From NCBI RefSeq assembly GCF_932526225.1, contig NC_064034.1, positions 4,140,001 to 4,204,000 on the forward strand: DNA of 64,000 nucleotides, read 5' to 3'. Positions 49,561-60,158 of the stretch are shown piece by piece. The stretch comes from Nematostella vectensis. Lineage: Eukaryota; Cnidaria; Anthozoa; Actiniaria; Edwardsiidae. A model generated the notes under the pieces. It searched no databases. It was not told where the DNA came from and worked only from the letters and a program-made list of their open reading frames with translations. Position 1 is the first letter of the stretch. The number at the start of each line of letters is the position of its first letter. Position numbers and translations under genes: made by a program.

Positions 49561-49935
49561 GGGCGAAAACGGAGGAGAACCACGGGCAAACCAGACGAAA
49601 TGTTCGTGTATCGAATATTATCTTTAATTTGTGTACTGAATATATCTGTTATAAAGCCAATTTATTGAAGTTTTTCGTAGATTGATCTGGTTCCGTTTTA
49701 GCCGTGATTCACAACAGTTTACGCGATTTCCCTCCTTCATCTCTGTTCACGACATGAGGGAGGAAAAAGCCTAAACGGTTATGAATCACGGCCAAAACAG
49801 ATCCAGAACCATTTACAACAACAACTTCGAGAAATTGGCTTTATTACAGGTATATTTGGTACACATATTACAGATAATAATCGGTACACGAACATTTCGT
49901 CTGGTTTTCACGTGGGAGAACCTTTCCCTCTCCGC
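49560..49935. repeat. Long inverted repeat (arms about 160 bp)
   Basis: The left arm (about 49575-49725) contains ccagacgaaatgttcgtgta, aaagccaattt and ccgtgattcacaac. The right arm (about 49785-49925) contains the inverted copies, gaatcacggcc, aaattggcttt and tacacgaacatttcgtctgg. Arms are roughly 85-90 percent alike by eye, with a spacer of about 60 bp. The RNA would fold into a long hairpin. Likely a foldback element. Confidence 0.85.
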
Positions 49936-50235
49936 GCGCCTGATTTTTTACTGATTATTGAGGAAAATACCCATTAGATCGCGCACTCCTATTAGCAAAG
50001 AGGGCGACTTGGGCAAGTCTAGGTCTAAGGTTACTCAAAGGAGACCTGGCAAATACCAAGCAACAATATTCAACACTGACAGAAGTCCGTCTTTAGAAAG
50101 ACTTTTTCAAGATAGAAGGAAAAGTCTTAATAAAGACGAAAATTTGGTAGAGCCGATGAATTTGGTATTCATCGACCTAGCGTTTTACTTATTACTTATT
50201 AAATATAAAGAACTTATGCCTGACCTTCGTGCGTT

Positions 50236-50308
50236 GGTCCGTTAGCTCAGTCGGCAGAGCGTGGTGCTAATAACGCTAAGGTCAAGGGTTCGAGACCCTT
50301 ACGGACCA
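50236..50308 (+). tRNA. tRNA-Ile (anticodon AAT)
   Basis: 73 nt fold cleanly: acceptor stem ggtccgt/acggacc, D-arm gctc-agtcggca-gagc, anticodon stem tggtg/cgcta with loop ctaataa (anticodon AAT), T-arm aaggg-ttcgaga-ccctt, discriminator A. The A-box (tagctcagtcgg) and B-box (ggttcgagacc) are intact. No intron and no encoded CCA. This is a functional-looking isoleucine tRNA gene. Confidence 0.97.
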
Positions 50309-50315
50309 GCATAAA

Positions 50316-50329
50316 TTTTTTTTTTTTTT
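50316..50329 (+). terminator. Pol III terminator of tRNA-Ile
   Basis: A run of 14 T begins 8 bp after the tRNA 3' end, well above the four T needed by RNA polymerase III. Confidence 0.9.
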
Positions 50330-50611
50330 GCTTTTAGGATTTTGGTAAAAGTTCAGAACAAATAAGATCTACTTTCAAACCTTGTCATAAAACGTTGTCT
50401 CCCAAAAACTACCATTTGTTATAAAATTGAAGTGCCCGAATAACTCGATCTTTGAGGTTTCGAGTCCACAGTTGGTAGCCGGATTTCGTGTAATTGATAT
50501 CGATTGAAAATCATATAATTTTGCTCTTATTCTTCAGAGCACACATTGTTTCTCTTTTATTTGAGTGACCGTTCGAAAAGCCCATATACTCTATAAATAA
50601 AACACCTCCAC

Positions 50612-51757
50612 ATGCCCCTTTTGCCCTCATTAACTAGTAAACTTGACCCCAAACAGTTCGCCCTTGCAGGTAGATCAACTTCTCAAGCGTTAGTCTATTT
50701 ATTACATCTCGCATTAGAAGCGCTGGATAATGGCAACTGTTCGCTAAGATTCTTTTTTGCAGACTTCAAAAAGGGCTTTGATATTATTGATCATCGTATC
50801 TTGCTAAGTAAGCTTTCTAGCTATGGGTTACACCCCTCCTTAGTCAGGTGGGTTGCCGCTTTTCTTCAAGGCAGGTCACAGAGTGTCCAAATTGCTAACT
50901 CGTCATCAGCTTGTAAATCCCCAAATGGTGGAATTCCTCAGGGAACCAAATTGAGCCCCATTTTATTTGCAGTTATGGTAGATGATCTAGTGCGCGCCTG
51001 GGGTCCTAGGGTGAAATACGTTGATGACTTATCTATTCTAGAAATAATTCCTCGCAACGCTCCATCTGTCATGAGACATATGGTAAATAATGTCAACAAT
51101 TTCGCACAAAATAATAACATGCTGTTAAATCCTAGTAAGTGCAAGGAGATGCGGGTTGATTTTTTACAGTACAATAGTTCTCAGTGCCAACCAATAGCGG
51201 TCGGCGGTTCCGTTATTGAGTCAGTCACCAGTTTCAAGCTTCTCGGTGTGTATATCTCTTCGGACCTTAGTTGGTCATCGCACTGTGACTATGTGATCAA
51301 AAAGTCAAACCGTCGTCTCTATGCACTCAGAAAACTAAAATCTTGTGGTGTCTCAGAAAGGGATTTAGTGTCTGTGTACTGTTCTCTTATAAGGTCCATC
51401 TTAGAGTATGCCTGCGTTGTCTTTTCCAACCTTCCGCAATACCTATGTGCTGCCTTAGAAAGAATTCAAAAAAGATCTCTAGGAATAATTTTCGGTAGTG
51501 GCCTTAGCTACGAGGACGCCCTCGAACGCGCATGCTTGTCTTCTTTAGAGGCGCGGCGTCACATTGTGTGCAGAAAATTCATAAGCAATATCAAACAGGG
51601 GAGCGTCTTATACCCCCTAGTGTCAAGCAGACTTATATCCTCCAACTCGCCATACTCCCTAAGATCTAAGCGCTCACATAGTGTGGTTCCGGGTCGCACG
51701 GACCGTTTTTCCAAATTCGTCTCAGCGCAATATGCTGGGGATTTAATGTTATTATGA
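50612..51757 (+). mobile_element. LINE reverse transcriptase fragment (CR1/Jockey-type superfamily), 5'-truncated
   Basis: Open frame of 381 codons matching the C-terminal half of a non-LTR retrotransposon ORF2. Visible RT blocks: 'FALAGRSTSQALVYLL', 'FFADFKKGFDIIDH' (first catalytic Asp), 'GGIPQGTKLSPILFAVMVDD', the catalytic 'VKYVDDLSI', then 'FKLLGVYISSDLSW' and a thumb-like segment. The C-terminus has 'SPYSLRSKRS'. The N-terminal endonuclease is absent and stops lie just upstream, as expected for 5' truncation. The 3' end probably extends to about 51860 (gagcattattatt). The reading frame is uninterrupted, so the insertion is fairly young. Confidence 0.9.
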
Positions 51758-51924
51758 ATTATGTATGGTGTAATGTATTTTGTAGTTAGCTGACCCTACC
51801 GGTAATTCAGTTGTAAAAGAACTGCAAACGGTTGAAATAAACGAGCATTATTATTCGTAATGTGACGCACAGCGCGCCGGCGATGACGTTTGGCAGCGGT
51901 GTTGATAGGTCTAAGAAATCCAAG
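51758..51924 (+). promoter_or_regulatory. ZC3HC1 promoter/5' UTR interval abutting LINE 3' end
   Basis: Only about 65 bp of GC-rich DNA separate the probable LINE 3' end (about 51860) from the ZC3HC1 start codon at 51925. It contains gatgacgtttgg (CRE-like TGACGT) and gtgacgca. No TATA box is visible. The core promoter must be here or inside the LINE tail. Confidence 0.4.
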
Positions 51925-54900
51925 ATGGCGGCATGTGTAGCTGGCACACCTCGAAGAGTCAAGTCCCTTTTGTCGAGTTTCCTGCATTCTCCTTCTACAA
52001 ACGACCACCAGAGGTAGCGTATTTTCTCATTTATCCACTGTTCTAAATTTTGTGTCGGATCGACCACCGAGAATGCTTCATCGAATGAGCAAATTGAGTT
52101 GTTTTTCCATTGAGCAAAAATCTTTGTAAACATTCCTTGTCTACATGGTTTTGCCTTACATTTTATCCCGTTGAATGGGTGCTTTTACTTATAACGTAGA
52201 TTTCCCCTGAAATATTTCGTCTGTTGATTCCGTGTATCGATAACTGTCTTCGTTGTGTCTTGCTAACCTTTGCGATTCATTGTTTGCGCATTAGTTGCAA
52301 GTGTGTTTTACTGTAGTTTAGGCTTAACCAATTCTTTAAAATGTTTATTCAAGTAAAGAAAAAGAAGAGACAGACGCTGGTTGCGAAGAAAAGAGTGGAA
52401 TGTACAAACAACGAGGAAGAGATGCTTTTTGGAACCGCGTAGAGACTTTCTCTGTATCCTTCAATTCAAAACTTACACACCAATTCCATATCACGACAAT
52501 AATTTGAGTGCAAATCGCCATTTCCTTGTTTTTAATTAATGCTGTGGTTGCAGCCTAAATTAGGTATGAGTAGTAAAAGGCTTTATTTGTTTTTTCAAAT
52601 GATGAGTTGCAGTTTATTTTTATAGTGTGCAACATCCACATAGTATTATTTGTTATATAATTATTAATGTAAAATAGTTTTCCTTAATTGGGTCCGGTTT
52701 TCTAGTTAAATATAATAAAATTGCATTGATGCTTGATTCTGTGACTATGCATACACTGCCAATATTGTAGAACCATCATCATTTTCTATTATAAAATAAC
52801 TCAGATATTATTTATAATTTAATGATGCCTAACACATTTGAAAGGCCTCATGTTTGTGAAATAATATGATAAAAGAAGTATTATGGTTATTGTAAATTTT
52901 TTTACTTTGAAAATAGGTTAACTGCTCTGTTACTGAAATATATATTTTTGGTGTATTTTCTTTAATGATTGCTATCCTTTCACTTGGTTTGCCAAACCTA
53001 TGGAGCTCTCACCTCTGCACTGTGCCTTATATGGCTGGGAAAATGCTGATGTAGATATACTGCAGTGTGTAAGCTGCAAGGCCTGCGTAGATGCCACAAT
53101 GTCATCAAATTGGGACCCTGAAATGTGTAAGATACACTGTAATGTGTAAGCTGCAAGCCTTCAGAGATTCCAGAAACTTATCAACTTGCCTATTATATTT
53201 ATTGATAATGTTTTTGCTTTTGTCATCTATTAATAGACTGTTTTCATGATGTTGCACGCACATCCAAAATGCCACATATTGCCGGGCCACAGCTATGATC
53301 CAAAATGCGGACAGAGGGGAATTTGACTCTAGTGCCAAAACTCCGCCAAAAAGCACTCTGGCATCATTTTCTATAGCTTCGTCTGTAAACTCCACTTTGT
53401 ACGCCATTATAGATCAGCTGTGGCCCGCCAGTCTGTGGCATTTTGGATGTGCGCAACATCGTGAAAATGGTCTATTGTTTAATGTCACTAAAGTAAAATA
53501 ACACAAAGTTTTTATGAGACCAGAATCAGAGATGGAAAAAAATAGCTGGTCACAGAACTCACGGAAAGCATATTGGCACAACACCCACCCTAACCAGTAA
53601 CTAATTCATTAAAATCATGTTACATCACAAAAGTGTATTTTTATTGCATTTAGTCTGAAAGTTTTGAGCTTCAGAATCTTTGAAATGTGGTGAATAAACT
53701 ATATTTAGACTGTATCAAATTCCAGTTGCAAAGACCTGCCTGCAGTTGAAAGATTCACTAGTAGCAGGGCACACCAAGTTTTGTCCTTGGCCAGACAACC
53801 CATGTCCAGGTAATACCAGCTGATCCTGCAGTGTAAAGAATGCCAGTCAGCCCACATTTGTTGAATGGAAAGCTAAATGAAAAAAAAGGTTTTACCTTAG
53901 TAACAAGCTTGTAACAACTGCTCACTCAAAATTTTACTGTTTACCAGAGTCATTTCTTGGCCTCCCAACAAACACACCGGTGCAGTGGAAAGAAGATTTT
54001 CGCATGAGATGCCAGGCCTTGCTTGATCTTGGTGCAAGTCTTCCTCTGCTTGACTCTCTCACATACAAGGACATGGTAATATGTGTCCCACATTGCATAA
54101 CAACAGCAATTTCTTCCTGGAATAGTTTGACCCTTGCACATATAAGTAATGGTTGAAAGCTAACTTCCTTAGCATGACTTTTGTTTTTTCTTTAGCAGCA
54201 GAGTTAATAAGCCAATTTAAAATTTATTTCTTGTCAATAACATAAGGGTCATATAGCAAAAGGGGTGCCAGATCATGTCCAAGAATCATCAGAATAGAGC
54301 ATTTCTTGGATATGTAATGTGTTGTCTGTTAAATTTGAGAAAGGTTGCTACTTAGCTACTAATTACCTCATACTTCATTTTTGTAATCAGTTACCCAACT
54401 CTGCAAAGGCTGCTAATACTGTCTCTGAGCAAGCCTGACTCACAACATTCTTTGTGGCTGTCAATGCAGCAACTGCATGGAAGTTCTTCCACTATCTCTT
54501 AATCAGAGAAATGTTTTACCTAACATGTGTTGTCGAGCATATATTATATCATGAGCATGGGAATCTGGGACCACTCCCCACATTTTCCTATACAAAATAA
54601 AGTTGTGCATTGTACTGTATGCACTAACATGGTAAGGGTGGCATGGAATAAAACTAGACATTTTAAGTGGCTATTGTTGAACAATTAAATTTACACCATC
54701 CTCCATACTGGGTTGAAAAATCCTATCAGGTTTAGTTTTTATTTTTAGTTTAGTTTTTAATACTTCTAAATGCTTTGTTGTTGACAGGATGAGGTTACAG
54801 AAGATGGTCTTGAACAGCTGCAGAAAGCCTTTCAAAGCTGTGACCAAGGCATGATGGATGAGGAGGACATGGAACAGGCAGTCAGGACATCCTGTGTTGT

Positions 54901-57900
54901 TGCTCTCTGTGGATGGAAATACAGGTGCAGTGTTACCACCATTTGTATTGTTACCTGGCCACTCCAAAAAGTCTGAATTATGTTTGATTATCACACTAAT
55001 CTTTTATCATGATTATCATCTCCCTATGAAGTTACTTTATGATGATTTTATTCTATTGTGTCCTCAGACCATCTGATACTGACGCTGATGGACATACCCT
55101 CTTCTGTACCATGTGCCGCCGAGAGGTGGGCCTATGGAATTTCAAATCTCTGACATCACCCTCCCCAAGTGCATCCCCCTGTAGCAGTGGAAGACTGGAT
55201 GACCCGTCTGGTCCCCTCGAGGCCATGTCCATGTCAGATGACATAGTGACAGATAGCTCCTCTCTACCTGGGTCAGAACGGCTTATGCCTCAGGATTCTA
55301 TGGAAGTAGCTGTAAGTCAGGTGAGGTGCAATTAGAAATTGATGTGTGATTTCTTTGTTTTGTGCTGAGAATGGTTGAATGTCTGCTGAACACATTAGCT
55401 TTCCTTATAAACTGTCAGTGATATTGCCTAGGATTGGCATATTAATATTTCAAGTCACACGTAACCACTCACTGGTGTGACTAGAAGGTCTGTACCCATT
55501 AGGACCACTCTAAACTTGGAATTCAATAATACAGATAATTTTTGTTTCCTGTTTCTTATAGAAAAAAGGGTTCATACGTTCACCAATAGGCTTAAAACGA
55601 TCACGTGACACAGAAAGCTCAGGGCAGGAACATGAAATTGACACAATTTCAGACAGTGAGGAACATAAAATGGAGATGGAAATGAAACACAGGCTTCAGG
55701 GAGAAGAGGAAAGCCCTCAGCAAGACAGTACACAAGGTTTAACCCATGCCACAAGAGAAGAAACTCAGGACATGCGCACTACAGACTGGGCTATGGTAGT
55801 GGGGGATAACCAATCAAAAGAAGGACTTACTAGAGAGCTTCTGCAGTTACCACTACATGTAAGACCACTGTCTGGGCGGAGCAGCCCTATCTCTGGGCGG
55901 TATGGGTCCGAAAATTTGTCATATCGGTCACCACTGCATCATTCATTGAGCGATTTATCGGATAAAGGTCACTGTGAGTCACTTTGTGTTGAGGTAGAGG
56001 ATGAAAGTTTGACAGAGAAACTACAGGCAGTAGAGTCTGAGCTGGAGTTCATGAGCGGGGGAAATGATTCTTCAGATCGAGGGGAATATACACCTGAAAG
56101 GAAAAGGATACGCTTGCAGGTGAGACCCATGCTCATTAAAGAGCATAATCAATCAAAATTTTATATCCGAGTATAATATACTAATAGCCTGGGCAATCCC
56201 ATCTTGAGGCAATTCCAAGTTGCGGACATTACATCCAGAGACACAAACTGAAATTTTAAAGGCTCTTCAAATAGGCCAGTGAATAAAGGTAAAAGTATAA
56301 TCAGTCAATAACAATGATATTATATAATAATAATATGATATGAATTCTGATTTGAAAAAAGATAATATATTTACCATTTGTAGATTCTACAAAAGGAATT
56401 ATCCATTGTAGAAATTACATAAATGATATTGCCGATATACAGTTACAAATTTGGGACTCTTTTTAAATGATGGATCTTGTAACACTTTTCTAAGGAAAGC
56501 TAAGTTGCCCTCCTTATGCAAAACCCCTCGTTCTTGTCACTGAATTCAATCAGTTATTTATTTGCTTGGTTTTTAAAATTTAAACAGATCAATGCTGATT
56601 AAATAATTATTTTTATGACAAAAATACCTATTTTAACCATTTTTGAATGCTGCTAAAGAGAGGTTAAGTGTGTTAAGTGTCATTGAGCCGTATGAAATGT
56701 GTGTGCCCCAAATTTTCAAAATGTAAATGTTTATTGTAAATTTAAAAAAAAATCATGATCATCTTGCATTTCTCATGTGAAATTGCCCCTTATCATGAGT
56801 ATTGTTATTAATTAAAAGTCAACTTGTCACGATTCTGTTGTGTAGGACATCGAAAAGGGCACTTTCAACCCAATATCCGAGCACAGGAGCTGGTGTCCAT
56901 GGGTTACATGTAGTGTGAAAGACCGTGGGCGGTCAAGCAATGACCAAGGGACTAATGTCGGCTGGAAGATGCTCCTACACACCATACTTCCAAACCTTGG
57001 ATCTGGCAAAGAGCACTCTTATGTTGAGGTAAGTAATCAGGCAAAAAGTACTCTTATGTTGAGGTCAGTGATCAGGCAAAAAGTACTCTTATGTTGAGGT
57101 AAGTGATCAGGCAAAAAGTACTCTTGTGTTGAGGTAAGTAATCAGGCAAAAAGTACTCTTATGTTGAGGTAAGTGATCAGGCAAAAAGTACTCTAATGTT
57201 GAGGTAAGTGATCATGCAAAAAGTACTCTTGTGTTGAGGTAAGTAATCAGGCAAAAAGTACTCTTATGTTGAGGTAAGTAATCAGGCAAAAAGTACTCTT
57301 ATGTTGAGGTAAGTGATCAGGCAAAAAGTACTCTTATGTTGAGGTAAGTAATCAGGCAAAAAGTACTCTTATGTTGAAGTAAGTAATCAGGCAAGGAGCA
57401 CTCTTATGTTGAGGTAAGTGATCAGGCAAAAAGTACTCTTATGTTGAAGTAAGTAATCAGGCAAAAAGTACTCTTGTGTTTAGGTAAGTAATCAGGCAAA
57501 AAGTACTCTTGTGTTGAGGTAAGTAATCAGGCAAAAAGTACTCTTGTGTTGAGGTAAGTAATCAGGCAAAAAGTACTCTTATGTTGAGGTAAGTGATCAG
57601 GCAAAAAGTACTCTTATGTTGATGTAAGTAATCAGGCAAAAAGTACTCTTATGTTGAAGTAAGTAATCAGGCAAAAAGTACTCTTATGTTGAGGTAAGTA
57701 ATCAGGCAAAAAGTACTCTTGTGTTGAGGTAAGTGATCAGGCAAAAAGTACTCTTATGTTGATGTAAGTAATCAGGCAAAAAGTACTCTTATGTTGAGGT
57801 AAGTAATCAGGCAAAAAGTACTCTTATGTTGAGGTAAGTGATCAGGCAAAAAGTACTCTTATGTTGAGGTAAGTAATCAGGCAAAAAGTACTCTTATGTT

Positions 57901-58268
57901 GATGTAAGTGATCAGGCAAAAAGTACTCTTATGTTGAGGTAAGTAATCAGTCAAAAAGTACTCTTGTGTTGAGGTAAGTGATCAGGCAAAAAGTACTCTT
58001 ATGTTGAGGTAAGTAATCAGGCAAAAAGTACTCTTATGTTGAGGTAAGTGATCTAGCAAAAAGCAGACTTTTGTTAAAACTATTTTATATATTTTAGTAA
58101 GTGTTTTATATTTTTCACATTGTTTTAATCTTACGGATTGCTTTCGGCAGCCAATCACTCTTTTTTCGTTTCTAGTCGCCCCCACAAGACGCGTGGAAAT
58201 CTGTACGGAGAGTACTCAACGAGGGCTCCTCGTCTACGAGCTCGCGAAGTGATAACCACAGCAAATGA
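51925..58268 (+). CDS. ZC3HC1: ZC3HC1/NIPA, C3HC-type zinc finger (BIR-like) nuclear protein
   Basis: In mammals NIPA is an F-box-like SCF component and nuclear basket protein. Exons: 51925-52013, 52354-52453, about 52984-53126, 53726-53809, 53948-54075, 54788-54924, 55068-55320 (or 55311), 55562-56119, 56846-57028, 58176-58268 (TGA). Matches to the family are 'GTPRRVKSLL', 'DAFWNRVETFS', 'MELSPLHCALYGW', 'LQCVSCKAC', 'HTKFCPWPDNPCP', 'VVALCGWKY', 'LFCTMCRREVGLWNF' and 'NPISEHRSWCPWV'. The zinc-binding C, C, H and C residues of the N-terminal domain (LQCVSC, then H and C in HTKFCPWP) are present. The long acidic middle exon is low-complexity, as in relatives. The exon 2/3 junction is irregular (see findings). 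The last intron is filled by a donor-bearing minisatellite. Confidence 0.93.
53234..53474. mobile_element. MITE copy B, about 40-bp terminal inverted repeats
   Basis: The left end tagactgttttcatgatgtt with gcacgcacatccaaaatgcc is inverted at the right end (ggcattttggatgtgcgcaa, catcgtgaaaatggtcta). The interior matches copy A at 3486-3674 (cttcgtctgtaaac, gatcagctgtgg, cccgccagtctgtgg). It lies in ZC3HC1 intron 3. Confidence 0.88.
57008..58062 (+). repeat. Minisatellite, 35-bp unit, each unit with a splice donor
   Basis: Unit is ggcaaaaagtactcttatgt plus tgag|gtaagtaatca. The boundary gag lies at 57026-57028 (true exon end) and recurs every 35 bp to 58041, exactly 29 periods without an indel. 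About 21 bases of each unit copy the end of the coding exon (ggcaaagagcactcttatgt plus tgag). A few units have gatgtaag, gaagtaag or taggtaag. Confidence 0.95.
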
Positions 58269-60158
58269 TCGTGGGCGACATGGGAAACGCACGATTCGTT
58301 TTGTGCCATCCGGTTAGTATCCTACCACACGCGCAGATTACGCATGTGCGGATGCGCATGCGCGATACCATAGATATCACGGGACAAGCAAGAGACAAAG
58401 AAATGCTAAAGCTATGGAACATTCTAATGCTGTTAAGAGGTTTTTTTAAATAAGATTTTAAACCTGAAAATTGTTTATTGTGCTTAAGGGACTTAATAAA
58501 ACCAAAACCATACGGATAAAGAAACATTTCTGGCAGCCAAAAAGTTGTCTGGAACGTACTCCGCAGTGGTCTGCTGGAACTTGGACTGGAATCCGGAATG
58601 GACACTTTTCTAGTGCACTGAGGAGACAAATGACACTGGGCAGTAAGAGGCAGAAACATTAGTATTAAAGGCAGAAAAAAACATAGGACATCTGTGGAAC
58701 ACTACTGGCATCCGTTCCACACTCTAAGTACTGTATATCTCCGATCAAAGCAACATCTATCGGTTGTACTCTGTTGGCTAAAAGTTGTATACTGTTTATT
58801 CGTCTAGTCTTTCATTATAAAAAAAAGCCAAAGAGAGCAACAAAATCTAGATGATAACTTTGAGATGTATATTGGCAAATGAAACTTTAATAAAATAGAA
58901 GGATTTACGTACAATGTTTCCAATGATACGTACGTATCGTACATTATAACAATGAGTTTTTATTGAGTGCAAATTTTTTGTCACAAAAACTGAGTGGGTC
59001 ATGTGTCAACCTTGGTTGAGGCATACCTTGCATACATCGCTTATCGTTTAGTGGACCCCTATGGCTAAGCACTACAAACATGCAGGCATTTTAGAGCTTC
59101 CTTTGGCGCGTGTTCAGACACGCCATTGGAACGGAACTGCAATAAAATGGAGGCTGTCGATCAGGGACCCTCGACCCTTGTATTGGGAACAATTTCCTTG
59201 CAATAGGTCGAGTAAAGAAGTTTTATTCTATATCAAATGTTGAGATAGGACTGCCGTCAAATTCCAATTGGCTTATGAATAATTTCATTTTGAAGACATA
59301 TTATTACGCATGAGCCTTGGAGGTTTTATATAATATGATTCTAGGTGTGGCAAGGGTCAGTCCTTAGACATGCACCAGGTATAACCACAAGCTCTTGAAA
59401 AATCCACGCCATTTGTTTGCCCCTTAGTTGTAATTTCATAAGTTTACGGATAGCTTTTGTCGGGGTTCAAAGTGTGGCTTTTCAGAGGTACAACTAGTAG
59501 AACTATGACTAACGCAGAATTCCTCGATGGCCAGCTGCCAAATTGGCATATTTCCCTTGCTTAAAGACATTCGGCCCGTGTCCTGACCCTTTTAATCTTT
59601 ATCTGGAGTTTACACCTAACGGAAATAGCAATCCCCAAACAATACGTAAATACGTTGAGAAGCTAGAAAACAGGTCGCGATCCCTGTGCCGAACGCCCTG
59701 GAATAGAAGCACAACGGAACATAAACATACAACAAGGATTAACAACAATGATATGGAACAAAAATAATAAGACACAGAGAGGGTGGGTGTGCGCAAGGGT
59801 TAATGTGCGTCAAAAGTGGAATTTGTTCCTCCGTGTGTTCATCTTGTAAGTGTGCGTCGTAAAAACCTTAGCAGGGAATGCGAGTTGTTTTTCGCTCAGC
59901 TTCACCCTATTACCCGGGTGACGCGCAATTGAGATTTATGGCGATGTGAGCAAGTGATTCCAGGTTGGGGGAGAGGGGCGGAGTGTTAGTACCCCTGGTG
60001 TAACCCCCCTTACCCTCGTGCAAACAAGTCAAGTCTGACAAGACGTGATGTTGTCAGATAGCGCTATATCTCATAATCCGTCCATAAGTAGCCTTGCCCA
60101 GCACAATTAGCTCAGTTTGAGGTGAGGTTCTCTATGACAAGAAATCCGCCCGTCAAAG
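58269..60158. other. 3' flank of ZC3HC1 and intergenic DNA
   Basis: A candidate AATAAA for ZC3HC1 lies at about 58495. The remainder shows only short open frames that I do not recognise. Confidence 0.5.
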
